A stretch of DNA of 64,000 bases from contig NZ_FNBW01000004.1 in NCBI RefSeq assembly GCF_900102465.1, forward strand, positions 279,556 through 343,555. Direction: 5' to 3'. This document shows, one piece after another, positions 16,453-25,026 of the stretch. A program made the translations under genes and the position numbers. Every line of letters begins with the position of its first letter. Within the stretch, counting starts at the first letter, position 1. This stretch comes from Thalassobaculum litoreum DSM 18839. Lineage in GTDB: Bacteria > Pseudomonadota > Alphaproteobacteria > Thalassobaculales > Thalassobaculaceae. Under the pieces are notes generated by a model. That model saw nothing but the letters and a program-made list of their open reading frames with translations. It did not search any database and was not told the origin of the DNA.

Positions 16453-17304
16453 GTGACCCATGCGGACGGGAGCAATGTCTTGGTCCTGATTGAGAGCTTC
16501 GACGACCCGCGGGAGGCCGAGCTTGCCGAGGCGTTCATGGCCGACGGCTACGTCATCATCGATGTCGACGACCGGCCGCGCCTCGATGCCTATCGCCACG
16601 AGATCGTCAAGCTGGTCTGCCGCCATCTGGACTGCGACCTGCCGGCGGACGAGACCGCTTTCCTCGACAGCATCCACGAGCGCGTCGCGGTCGTCGACGT
16701 CAACGCGCTGCGCCTGTTCGTCTTCGAGCAGCTGAACCGGACCGCCTGGGCGCGGCCGAGCTATCTGTCCCTGGCGCGTTCCGCGGTGGACCGCATCGTG
16801 GGCAACGAGCTGGCCATGCAGAACAAGGTCAACGTGTCGATCCAGATGCCGAACGACGTGACGTCGGTTCTGCCCGTGCATGCCGATCCTTGGTCCGCCG
16901 AAACGCCCTACGAGGTGGTGGAATGGCTGCCGCTGGTGGATGTCTACGACACCAAGGCCATGTTCATCCTGCCGCCGGAGCATAACCGCACGGTCCGCGC
17001 GGCGATGAGCGACCTGCCCGATGGCGGCAAGTCCCTCGACCTGTTCAAGATGTACGAGGACAAGTTCCGCTGGGTGTCGGTGGCCTACGGCCAGGTCCTG
17101 GTGTTCTCGCCCCTGCTGCTGCACGGCAACGTGATGAACGAGGTGCCGGAGACCCGGTGGTCCCTGAACACCCGCCTCACCGGCCTGTTCACCCCTTACA
17201 CCAGCAACGAGAAGTGCCTCGGCCGTTTCTACTGGCCGGCCACGGTGAAGATCATGAGCCGGATTGGCATGAATTTTAAGGCGCCCACCGGCTTCGACGG
17301 GTGA
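16453..17304 (+). CDS. Putative 2OG-Fe(II) oxygenase of the sporadic carbohydrate cluster type
   Basis: The 283-residue protein has a double-stranded beta-helix oxygenase pattern. HAD with His143 and Asp145 follows SVLPV, a distal His224 is in LLLHGN, and Arg241 is in SLNTRLTG. These match the Fe(II) triad and the 2-oxoglutarate-binding Arg. Family recall: 'sporadic carbohydrate cluster' oxygenases (TIGR04324-like) occur next to the small LIC12192-type protein, which is exactly the next gene here. It likely hydroxylates or oxidises a sugar intermediate. The start is uncertain: GTG at 16453, or TTG at 16480 with a better GGGAG site. Confidence 0.7.
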   Translation: MTHADGSNVLVLIESFDDPREAELAEAFMADGYVIIDVDDRPRLDAYRHEIVKLVCRHLDCDLPADETAFLDSIHERVAVVDVNALRLFVFEQLNRTAWARPSYLSLARSAVDRIVGNELAMQNKVNVSIQMPNDVTSVLPVHADPWSAETPYEVVEWLPLVDVYDTKAMFILPPEHNRTVRAAMSDLPDGGKSLDLFKMYEDKFRWVSVAYGQVLVFSPLLLHGNVMNEVPETRWSLNTRLTGLFTPYTSNEKCLGRFYWPATVKIMSRIGMNFKAPTGFDG

Positions 17305-17311
17305 TCGGACC

Positions 17312-17767
17312 ATGACCCAAGCGAAGACCGGCCTGCTCCAGGGCTATGTGACCCATCAGAGCTTCAAGGGCCTGCGGATCCCGGCGAACGTGCAGAACCT
17401 CGTGATGCGCGAGTACGCCCGCAACCGGGACAAAACGTTCCGCCTGTCCCGCGGCGAGTACTACTTCGACGGATGCTTCGTGCAGCTGTACGCCATGCTG
17501 CGCGACCTCGACCAGATGGACGGGATCATCCTGTGCAGCCTGTTCATGCTGCCGCAGAACCCGAAGAAGCGCCGGGAGATCTTCGACATGCTGCTAGCCG
17601 CCGGTGGGGAGATGCACTGCGTGTTCGAAACCCTGGTGGTGGAGGACGAGGCGGGGGTCGCCGAACTGGAGGACCTGTACCGCCTCAACGACGCCCTGGA
17701 CCTGGCGCCGCAGCAGATCGACCGGGAGAGTCTTCCGCCGCTCAACGGGATCGACACGTTTACTTGA
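17312..17767 (+). CDS. Small sporadic carbohydrate cluster protein (LIC12192-like)
   Basis: The 151-residue protein begins MTQAKTGLLQGYVTHQSFKG. The rest (FRLSRGEYYFDGCFVQLYAM, DGIILCSLFMLPQN, FETLVVEDEAGVAELEDLYR) resembles what I recall of TIGR04323, the LIC12192 family. No enzymatic motif is known to me. It lies 7 bp after the oxygenase and is clearly co-transcribed. Its steady pairing with the oxygenase and with transketolase subunits elsewhere suggests a role in making one particular sugar. The family assignment is from memory of the motif pattern and should be confirmed by profile search. Confidence 0.65.
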   Translation: MTQAKTGLLQGYVTHQSFKGLRIPANVQNLVMREYARNRDKTFRLSRGEYYFDGCFVQLYAMLRDLDQMDGIILCSLFMLPQNPKKRREIFDMLLAAGGEMHCVFETLVVEDEAGVAELEDLYRLNDALDLAPQQIDRESLPPLNGIDTFT

Positions 17768-17916
17768 GTCGGGCTGCCCGGCCGCTCGAGGGGGTGGTTC
17801 GATTCCGACCGCTGTGACTTGATAATATTGATTTCCTGTTTGTTAAGTGGTTGTGCGATAAATGGGGTGACAGCAGCCGAAGGGCGGCTGCGGCTATCCA
17901 AAAGGATGGGTCTACG

Positions 17917-18936
17917 GTGCAGAACGACCACCCCCTGAAGCGCGTCCTCGTGACCGGCGGCGCCGGCTATGTGGGCTCTTTGCTCACCCCCAAACTGCTC
18001 GACGCGGGCTACGAGGTTGTCGTCTTCGACATCCAGTATTTCGGCGACGACAGGCTGCCGCTCTCCAACGCGAAGCTCACATCGATCAAGGGCGATCTGC
18101 GCGACACGGCGGCCTTCGCCAAGGCGGTGGCCGGGTGCGATGCGGTGATCCACCTCGCCTGTATCTCCAACGACCCGTCCTTCGTGCTCGACCCGACCCT
18201 GTCGAAGTCGATCAACTACGACTGTTTCGAGCCGATGGTCGTCGCCGCCAAGCAGGCGGGCGTGAAGCGTTTCGTCTACGCGTCCACCAGTTCGGTCTAC
18301 GGCGTGTCCGACGCGCCGGACGTCACCGAGGATCATCCGCTGGTGCCCCTGACCGACTACAACAAGTTCAAGGGCATGTGCGAGCCGCTGCTGTGGAAGC
18401 ACAATGACGACGACTTCGTCGCCGTCACCATCCGCCCGGCGACGGTCTGCGGCTACGCCCCGCGGATGCGCCTCGACCTGTCGGTGAACATCCTGACCAA
18501 CCACGCGGTCAACAACGGCAAGATCACCGTGTTCGGCGGCAGCCAGCTGCGCCCCAACATCCATATCGAGGACGTGTGCCGGCTCTATGTGGACCTGCTG
18601 AGCCACGACGCCGCCAAGATCAACGGCGAGACCTTCAACGCCGGCTACCAGAACATGGCGATCTCGGAGATCGCCGAGGCCGTGAAGACGGTGGTCGAGG
18701 AGGAGATGCCGGAGCGGGCGCCGATCGACATCGTCACCACGCCGACCGACGACATCCGTTCGTATCACGTCAATTCCGACAAGATCCGCAAGGCCCTCGG
18801 TTTCGTGCCGCAGCTCTCGGTGGAGGATGCGGTGCGCGGTCTGGTCCAGGCGTTCCGCGACGGCAAGCTGCCGAACTCGATGACCGACGACCGGTATTTC
18901 AACGTCAAGACCATGCAGAAGCTGACCGCCGCCTGA
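17917..18936 (+). CDS. NAD-dependent epimerase/dehydratase (extended SDR)
   Basis: The 339-residue protein has the Rossmann motif VTGGAGYVGSLL near the N-terminus, the strand YASTSSVYG, and the catalytic YNKFK. The layout is that of NDP-sugar 4-epimerases or 4,6-dehydratases. The GTG start at 17917 is preceded by AAAAGGATG; an upstream TTG at 17851 has no ribosome-binding site and adds unconserved residues. It is the first of four SDR genes in the sugar operon. The substrate is not readable from sequence. Confidence 0.82.
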   Translation: MQNDHPLKRVLVTGGAGYVGSLLTPKLLDAGYEVVVFDIQYFGDDRLPLSNAKLTSIKGDLRDTAAFAKAVAGCDAVIHLACISNDPSFVLDPTLSKSINYDCFEPMVVAAKQAGVKRFVYASTSSVYGVSDAPDVTEDHPLVPLTDYNKFKGMCEPLLWKHNDDDFVAVTIRPATVCGYAPRMRLDLSVNILTNHAVNNGKITVFGGSQLRPNIHIEDVCRLYVDLLSHDAAKINGETFNAGYQNMAISEIAEAVKTVVEEEMPERAPIDIVTTPTDDIRSYHVNSDKIRKALGFVPQLSVEDAVRGLVQAFRDGKLPNSMTDDRYFNVKTMQKLTAA

Positions 18937-18981
18937 GCGACGCCGGAGCCGATCTCGCCGCCCGCGGAAAGGACATTCCCC

Positions 18982-20010
18982 TTGGCAGACACGCTGGCTG
19001 ACAAGCCCTATGCCATCGTCACCGGCGGCGCCGGTTTCATCGGCTCCCACATGGTCGATCTGCTGCTCGAGCGGGGCTACCGGGTGCGGGCGATCGACAA
19101 CCTGACCGGCGGGCGCGCGCTCAACCTCGCCCATCACGGCGAGACGCCGGACCTGATCCGCGACTTCCGCGATATCCGGGAGATCCAGCCGGACGATGCG
19201 GCCTTCGCCGGGGCGTCGGTCGTGATCCATTTCGCCGGCATCGGCGATATCGTGCCGTCGATCGAGCGGCCGCTGGAGTACATGTCGGTGAACGTCCAGG
19301 GCACCGCCTGCGTGCTTGACGCGGCGCGTACGGCGGGGGTGAAGCGCTTCGTCTACGCCGCGTCCTCCTCCTGTTACGGACTGGCCGACGTGCCGACCAG
19401 CGAGGACCACCCGATCGCGCCGGAACATCCCTATGCCCTGTCGAAATACCAGGGGGAGCAGGCGGCGCTCCATTGGCACAAGGTATACGGCCTGCCGGTC
19501 AATTCGGTGCGGATCTTCAACGCCTACGGCACCCGGTCGCGTACCTCGGGCGCCTACGGGGCGGTGTTCGGCGTGTTCCTGCGCCAGAAGATCGCCGGTC
19601 AGCCGCTGACGGTCGTCGGCGACGGCACCCAGAGCCGCGACTTCCTGTTCGTCACCGATGTCGCCCGCGGCTTCCTGGCGGCGGCGGAGACCGACAAGGT
19701 GGGCGAGATCTGGAACCTGGGCGCCGGCGATCCGCAGCCGGTGAACCGCCTGGTCGAGCTGCTGGAGAGCGCGCACGTCAACATCCCCAAGCGGCCGGGC
19801 GAGCCGGACTGCACCTTCGCCGACATCGCCAAGATCACCCGCGATCTGGGCTGGAGGCAGGAGGTCTCATTCGAGGAGGGGGTCGGCCGGATGCTGGCCC
19901 AGCTCGACTACTGGCGCGAGGCGCCCCTGTGGACGCCGGACAGCATTGCGCAGGCCACCAAGACCTGGTTCGACTATCTCGGTGACGGCCGGGAAAAGGG
20001 CAGGAGCTAG
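18982..20010 (+). CDS. UDP-glucose 4-epimerase-like SDR
   Basis: The 342-residue protein has VTGGAGFIGSHMVDLLLE, the strand YAASSSCYG and the catalytic YALSK. These are typical of GalE/WbpP-like UDP-hexose epimerases, and RIFNAYGTRSRTSGAYGAV matches the sugar-binding region. The TTG start at 18982 follows GAAAGGAC at a good distance. It may supply the epimer used by the TviB-like dehydrogenase (UDP-GlcNAc or UDP-GalNAc type), though that link is inference. Confidence 0.82.
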   Translation: MADTLADKPYAIVTGGAGFIGSHMVDLLLERGYRVRAIDNLTGGRALNLAHHGETPDLIRDFRDIREIQPDDAAFAGASVVIHFAGIGDIVPSIERPLEYMSVNVQGTACVLDAARTAGVKRFVYAASSSCYGLADVPTSEDHPIAPEHPYALSKYQGEQAALHWHKVYGLPVNSVRIFNAYGTRSRTSGAYGAVFGVFLRQKIAGQPLTVVGDGTQSRDFLFVTDVARGFLAAAETDKVGEIWNLGAGDPQPVNRLVELLESAHVNIPKRPGEPDCTFADIAKITRDLGWRQEVSFEEGVGRMLAQLDYWREAPLWTPDSIAQATKTWFDYLGDGREKGRS

Positions 20011-20020
20011 GAGGATCGTC

Positions 20021-20902
20021 ATGCTGGACCATCGTCTCGCCAAGCCTGCCCTGCCGCCCTGCACCGTCGTGCTCGGTGCCGGTTTCCTCGGGGGCGCCGC
20101 CGCCGACGCCATCGAGGCGGCCGGGGGCCGGGTCGAGAGGATCGGCCGCGCCCAGGTCGACCTGCTGGCCGATGGCGCCTTCGATGTCCTGGCCGAGCAG
20201 CTTCGCCCCGACGACGTGCTGGTCGTGGCCTCCGCCGAGGCGCCGTGCAAGGACGGCCGGATGCTGGCCCGCAACATCGCGATGATGAACACCGTCGTTG
20301 CCGCCCTGAAGCGCCAGCCTGTGGCCCATGTGATCTACGTGTCGTCGGACGCGGTCTACAGGGACAAGGCCGAGCCGCTGACCGAGACCGACTGTGCCGA
20401 ACCCGGATCGCTGCAGGGGGTCATGCATCTGGCGCGCGAGCGCATGCTGCTGGACGAGAGCGGCCTGCCGGTCGGCATCCTGCGGCCGACCCTGGTCTAC
20501 GGCGCGAAGGACCCGCATAACGGCTACGGCCCGAACCGATTCCGCCGGCTGGCGCTGGACGGCAAGGACATCACCCTGGTCGGCGACGGCGAGGAACGGC
20601 GCGATCATATCCTGGTCGAGGATGTGGGCGAACTGATCCGGCGCATGGTCATGCACCGCTCGGCCGGTGTGCTGAACGCCGCCACCGGCGAGGTGCATTC
20701 CTTCCGCGAGGTGGCGGAGATGATCGCCGCGCGCGTCCGCATGCGGATCATGATCAAGGGAACGGAGCGGGTGGGCGGCATGCCGCATAACGGCTACCGG
20801 TCGTTCAACCCGTCGGCGACGTTTTATGCCTTCCCGGATTTCCGCTATACCCCTCTGGCCGAGGGCCTGGCCAAGGTCCACCGTCACGTTACCGGAGGCT
20901 GA
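20021..20902 (+). CDS. SDR-fold protein lacking the catalytic Tyr and Lys
   Basis: The 293-residue protein has the SDR layout: VVLGAGFLGGAAADAI Rossmann motif, VIYVSSDAVYRD strand, ILRPTLVYG and a C-terminal sugar-binding part. At the catalytic site, however, the usual YGxxK reads QGVMH (residues 132-136), with the flanking Gly and the later Glu in register. Both Tyr and Lys are therefore replaced. It may bind a nucleotide sugar without normal hydride chemistry, or use another mechanism. The ATG at 20021 follows GGAGGAT, 10 bp after the previous stop. Confidence 0.8.
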   Translation: MLDHRLAKPALPPCTVVLGAGFLGGAAADAIEAAGGRVERIGRAQVDLLADGAFDVLAEQLRPDDVLVVASAEAPCKDGRMLARNIAMMNTVVAALKRQPVAHVIYVSSDAVYRDKAEPLTETDCAEPGSLQGVMHLARERMLLDESGLPVGILRPTLVYGAKDPHNGYGPNRFRRLALDGKDITLVGDGEERRDHILVEDVGELIRRMVMHRSAGVLNAATGEVHSFREVAEMIAARVRMRIMIKGTERVGGMPHNGYRSFNPSATFYAFPDFRYTPLAEGLAKVHRHVTGG

Positions 20903-20958
20903 CCCATGGCGCGCATGCTCTTCCTCGACCGGGCCCTGACAGTCGGAGACACGGCGCC

Positions 20959-21792
20959 ATGACCGCCACGCCCGGACACAACAGTTTCGACCCCGCCGCC
21001 TCGCGCAAGCGCTGCATGCAGTACCGCCGGCGGATCCTCGACATCTCCCAGCATGTCAGCGCCCTGCACGCCGCCGGCGCCTTCTCCTGCATGGAACTGA
21101 CGGACACCTGCTACCACGGGCTGATGCGGCCGGACGGGCAGGACACCTTCCTGATGTCCAAGGGCCATGGCTGCATGGCGCAGTACGTGATCCTGGAGGA
21201 CCGGGGCGTGCTCGACCGCAAGCACCTGGACGATTACTGCACGGCCCACGGCATCCTCGGCGCCCATCCGGATTACGGCAACCCGGGGATCGAGGCGTCG
21301 ACCGGCTCGCTCGGCCACGGCATGGCCATGGCGGTCGGCATGGCGATCGCCGAGCGCAACAAGGCCGGCGGGTCGGCGGACGCGGGCGCCATCTACTGCG
21401 TGCTGTCCGACGGCGAGGTGCAGGAGGGCTCCACCTGGGAGGCCTTCATGATGGCCTCCACCCTGGGGCTGACCAACCTGGTGGCGCTGATCGACAACAA
21501 CGACTTCCAGTCGCTCGGCCGCACCTCGGAGACCCATCCGAGCTTCTATCCGCTGGACGAGAAGCTGGAGGCCTTCGGCTGGGAGACCGCCATCGTCAAC
21601 GGGCATGACGCCAAGGCGGTTTACGACGCCGTCGCCGCGCGCAAGGGCGGCAAGCCGTTCTGTCTGATCGGCCGCACCACCAAGGGCAAGGGCGTGTCCT
21701 ACATGGAGAACGTGCCGATCTGGCATTATCGCTCCCCGAACCCTGAGGAATATGCCCAGGCGCTGGCCGAGCTGAAGGAGATCGCGTCGTGA
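20959..21792 (+). CDS. Transketolase N-terminal (ThDP-binding) subunit
   Basis: The 277-residue protein corresponds to the pyrophosphate-binding half of transketolase. KGHGCMAQYVILEDRG, GSLGHGMAMAVGMAIAERN and the ThDP/Mg motif LSDGEVQEGSTWEAF followed by NLVALIDNNDF are all present. It needs the C-terminal subunit encoded immediately downstream. Two-subunit transketolases occur as housekeeping forms in some bacteria and as dedicated enzymes in sugar or antibiotic loci. Here it sits inside a nucleotide-sugar operon, so transfer of a two-carbon ketol unit to a sugar intermediate is a reasonable inference. The ATG is 56 bp after the previous stop. Confidence 0.88.
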   Translation: MTATPGHNSFDPAASRKRCMQYRRRILDISQHVSALHAAGAFSCMELTDTCYHGLMRPDGQDTFLMSKGHGCMAQYVILEDRGVLDRKHLDDYCTAHGILGAHPDYGNPGIEASTGSLGHGMAMAVGMAIAERNKAGGSADAGAIYCVLSDGEVQEGSTWEAFMMASTLGLTNLVALIDNNDFQSLGRTSETHPSFYPLDEKLEAFGWETAIVNGHDAKAVYDAVAARKGGKPFCLIGRTTKGKGVSYMENVPIWHYRSPNPEEYAQALAELKEIAS

Positions 21793-22709
21793 GGAACACC
21801 TTCGCCGAAGTCCTCTACGAGCTCGCCAAGGACGACCCGCGCATCCACATAGTGGTCGCCGACATCTCGCCGGCCGGCTCCATGGGCAAGTTCCGCGAGG
21901 AGTTCCCCGAGCGCTTCATCAATGTGGGCGTGGCCGAGCAGGCGATGATCGGCATCTGCGCCGGGCTGGCGCTGAAGGGGATGCGGCCCTTCGCCTACAC
22001 CATCGCCACGTTCGCCCTGTACCGGCCGTTCGAGATGGTACGCGACGATCTCGGCTATCAGAACCTGCCGGTGACGGTGGTCGGCATCGGCGGCGGGGTG
22101 ATCTACTCCACGCTGGGCGGCACCCACTATGCTCAGGAGGACATTGCCGTCGCCGGCGCCATCCCCAACATGTCGATCATCGCGCCCTGCGATCCGGTGG
22201 AGGCGACCGAGGCCACCCGGTGGCTGGTCGCGCGCGAGGGCGGCGGGCCGGTCTATTTCCGCTTCGGCAAGGCCGGCGAGCCGACCCTCACCGGCCCGGA
22301 CAGCGACCGGTGGGAATTCGGCAAGCTGCGCTATCTGCGCCGGGGCGAGGACGTGGCCGTGCTGTCCTACGGCGTCATCACGAAGATGGCGGCCGAGGTC
22401 GCCGACGCGCTGACCGCGGACGGCAACTCCGTCTCGCTGGCGGTCTGCCACACCCTGAAGCCGCTGGACACCGCCGGCATCGCCGATCTGCTGCGCCGGC
22501 ACAAGCGGGTGATCGTGGTCGAGGAGCACGCGCCTCAGGGCGGCCTGGCACCGCAGACCAAGCAGATCGCCTGGGACATCCGGGCCGAGTGCGACCTGCA
22601 CACCTTCACCCTGAAAGACGAATTCGTGCACTGCTACGGCAGCCATGAGGACATCCTGGCGGCCCACGGCCTGTCGGTCGAGCGGATCCTCGCCACCGTG
22701 CGGGGCTGA
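21789..22709 (+). CDS. Transketolase C-terminal subunit
   Basis: The 306-residue protein contains the pyrimidine-binding domain (VGVAEQAMIGICAGLALKG with the conserved catalytic Glu; TFALYRPFEMVRDD; GGGVIYSTLGGTHYAQED) and the C-terminal transketolase domain. The GTG start overlaps the N-terminal subunit stop by 4 bp, giving equal amounts of both subunits. It functions only as the partner of the preceding gene. Confidence 0.88.
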   Translation: MRNTFAEVLYELAKDDPRIHIVVADISPAGSMGKFREEFPERFINVGVAEQAMIGICAGLALKGMRPFAYTIATFALYRPFEMVRDDLGYQNLPVTVVGIGGGVIYSTLGGTHYAQEDIAVAGAIPNMSIIAPCDPVEATEATRWLVAREGGGPVYFRFGKAGEPTLTGPDSDRWEFGKLRYLRRGEDVAVLSYGVITKMAAEVADALTADGNSVSLAVCHTLKPLDTAGIADLLRRHKRVIVVEEHAPQGGLAPQTKQIAWDIRAECDLHTFTLKDEFVHCYGSHEDILAAHGLSVERILATVRG

Positions 22710-22713
22710 TCCG

Positions 22714-23568
22714 ATGCGGGTCCTGGTCACCGGGGCGGCCGGCTTTACCGGCCGGGCGATCGCCAGATGGCTTGCCGCCTTGGGTCACGAGGTGATCGCG
22801 CATTGGCGGACGTCGCCGCTGCCCGACGACCTGATCGAGGGCGAGACCTGGCAGGCCGACCTGGCCGGCGACGCGCCCCTGCCCGTGCGGCTGGATGCCA
22901 TCGTGCACGCCGCGGCCAGTTCGCCTTCGACCGGCGCCGCCGGCACGGTGCCGGCGTCGGTGCTGATCCGCGACAACGCTCAGGCGACCGCCCGGCTGGC
23001 GGCGGCGGATGTTGGGGTGTTCGTCTACCTCTCCAGCCTGTCGGTGCACGGCACGATCGCCGATCCGGTGGTGACGCCCGACACGGCGGTGGTGAACCCC
23101 GACGCCTATGGTATGTCGAAGCTGCTGGGCGAGCGATTGCTGGCCGAGCGGGCCGGACCGGGCCTGGCGATCCGGCTGCCGGCGGTGGTCGGCCCGGGGG
23201 CGGCCCGGAACTGGCCGGTCCAGGTGCTGGCGAGACTGAGACGCAGAGAGACCGTGCGCATCTTCAACGGCGACGCCGCCTTCAACAACGTGGTCGAGGT
23301 GCAGGACGTCGCGGCCCTCGTCGGCCAGGCGCTGACCGCCCCGCCGGACCGCTTCGTCGCCGTGCCGATCGCCAGCCGCGATCCCGTCACCGTGCGCCAG
23401 GCGGTGACCTGCCTCGCCGACGGGGCGGGGCTGAGTGCGACGATCGAGGAGGAGCCCGCCCCGAGAGCATCCTTCATCATCGATATCGGTCCGGCCGCCG
23501 CCCTCGGCTTCGCTCCGCGCAGCACGGCGGCAGTGCTGAAGGATTTCGCCAAGGGGGAGACCCGATGA
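22714..23568 (+). CDS. NAD-dependent epimerase/dehydratase (extended SDR)
   Basis: The 284-residue protein has VTGAAGFTGRAIARW at the N-terminus, VYLSSLSVHG and the catalytic YGMSK. Its domain order resembles the SDR at 2142-3107, with FNGDAAFNNVVEVQDVAALV matching that protein's FNPDSPYNAVVAVEDLAHFA. The two are probably distant paralogues acting on related sugars. It lies 4 bp after the transketolase and overlaps the dehydrogenase start by 4 bp. Confidence 0.82.
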   Translation: MRVLVTGAAGFTGRAIARWLAALGHEVIAHWRTSPLPDDLIEGETWQADLAGDAPLPVRLDAIVHAAASSPSTGAAGTVPASVLIRDNAQATARLAAADVGVFVYLSSLSVHGTIADPVVTPDTAVVNPDAYGMSKLLGERLLAERAGPGLAIRLPAVVGPGAARNWPVQVLARLRRRETVRIFNGDAAFNNVVEVQDVAALVGQALTAPPDRFVAVPIASRDPVTVRQAVTCLADGAGLSATIEEEPAPRASFIIDIGPAAALGFAPRSTAAVLKDFAKGETR

Positions 23569-24851
23569 GCGGCGACGCGACGGTTGCCATCCTCGGCCTC
23601 GGTTATGTCGGCCTGCCCCTGGCGCTCGCCTTCGCCGAGAACGGACGCACGGTCATCGGCTACGACATCGATGCGGGCCGCACGGCGGAGCTCGCCTGCG
23701 GCGTCGATCGCAACGACCCGGAAGGCGGCGCCATCGCCGTGCCGCCGGAGCTGCGCTTCACCGCCGAGGCCGCGGAGCTGGCGGGGGCGGAGGTCTTCAT
23801 CCTCGCCGTGCCGACCCCGATCGACAGCTCCCGGCGCCCGGATCTGGGACCCCTGGCCGAGGCGGCGCGGGCGGTCGGCGGTGCGATCCGGCCGGGCGGG
23901 CTGGTGATCGTGGAATCCACCGTCCATCCGGGCGCTACCGAGGAAGTGGTTGGGCACATCGTCGCCGAGGTCTCGGGCCTGGCGGCCGGGACGGCGTTCA
24001 AGCTCGGCTATTCGCCGGAGCGCATCAACCCGGGCGATACCACCCACGGTCTCGGCAACGTGGTGAAGGTGGTCTCCGGCCAGGATGCCGAGACCCTGGC
24101 CCGGGTGGTGGCGCTGTACGAACCCGTCGTGCCCGCCGGCCTGCACGCCGCCCCGTCGATCAAGGTGGCAGAGGCGTCGAAGATCACCGAGAACATTCAG
24201 CGCGACGTGAACATCGCCCTGATGAACGAGCTGGCCCAGGTCTACGACCGGCTCGGCCTGCGCACCGAGGACGTGTTGGCCGCCGCTCGCACCAAGTGGA
24301 ATTTCGCGCCCTACACGCCCGGTCTGGTCGGCGGCCACTGCATCGGCGTCGATCCCTACTACCTGATCGCCAAGGCCGAGGCGCACGGCTACTACCCGGA
24401 GCTGATCCGCTCGGCCCGCCGCCTGAACGACACCATGTCGGAGCGGATCGTTGAGAAGACCGTCATGCTGCTCGGCACCGGCGGGACCGCCATCGCCGGC
24501 GCCCGTGTCGGGGTCATGGGCGTGGCGTTCAAGGAGAACGTCTCCGACGCGCGCAACAGCCAGGTGCCGCCGATCGTGGCCGGGCTGTCGGCCCTGGGCG
24601 CCCAGGTGTATGTCGCCGATCCCCTGGTGGGTCCGGCGGTGGCGCGCCGGGTGCTCGGGATCGAGCTGGTGACGCCCGAGACCCTGACCGATCTCGACGT
24701 GCTGATCCTGGCCAGCCCGCACCGGGCGTTTCTGGACAGCGGGGCGTCCGGCCTCGGCGCGCGGCTGCGGCCGGGCGGGCTTCTGGTCGACATCAAATCG
24801 GTGCTGATCCCGGCGGATCTGCCGCCGGGACTGCGCTATTGGAGCCTGTAG
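23565..24851 (+). CDS. Nucleotide-sugar 6-dehydrogenase (TviB/WbpO-like)
   Basis: The 428-residue protein has LGLGYVGLPLALAFAE at the N-terminus, the NAD-binding Rossmann domain, and GGHCIGVDPYYL with catalytic Cys259. The downstream VGVMGVAFKENVSDARNS is the UDP-binding C-terminal part. The segment KWNFAPYTPGLVGGHCIGVD is typical of the TviB/WbpO group that oxidises UDP-GlcNAc or UDP-GalNAc to the uronic acid. It is the last gene of the operon and should supply an acidic sugar for the surface polysaccharide. UDP-ManNAc dehydrogenase is the main alternative. Confidence 0.87.
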   Translation: MSGDATVAILGLGYVGLPLALAFAENGRTVIGYDIDAGRTAELACGVDRNDPEGGAIAVPPELRFTAEAAELAGAEVFILAVPTPIDSSRRPDLGPLAEAARAVGGAIRPGGLVIVESTVHPGATEEVVGHIVAEVSGLAAGTAFKLGYSPERINPGDTTHGLGNVVKVVSGQDAETLARVVALYEPVVPAGLHAAPSIKVAEASKITENIQRDVNIALMNELAQVYDRLGLRTEDVLAAARTKWNFAPYTPGLVGGHCIGVDPYYLIAKAEAHGYYPELIRSARRLNDTMSERIVEKTVMLLGTGGTAIAGARVGVMGVAFKENVSDARNSQVPPIVAGLSALGAQVYVADPLVGPAVARRVLGIELVTPETLTDLDVLILASPHRAFLDSGASGLGARLRPGGLLVDIKSVLIPADLPPGLRYWSL

Positions 24852-25026
24852 TCTCCGAGGGAGCGCGGCGGTGTTTCCCGAGCTTCACAAGCACCGGCCC
24901 CGCATGACGCGACGGATCTTGCGGGTCCATGCCGCGCTGGGGCCTCCGCGCCGATCAAAAATGCTCTAGACTATCCGAACGGGGCAATACGTATTCAAAA
25001 AGTAAGGGGATATCTTGCGCTAAGAC

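Noticed and set aside
17851..17916. Upstream TTG start at 17851 for the first plus-strand SDR
   Set aside because: No ribosome-binding site and the extra 22 residues precede the Rossmann motif without similarity; the GTG at 17917 has AAAAGGATG.
17461..19776. 771-residue minus-strand frame across the LIC12192-like gene and two SDRs
   Set aside because: It is a shadow frame: the plus strand has three clear families with starts and ribosome-binding sites.
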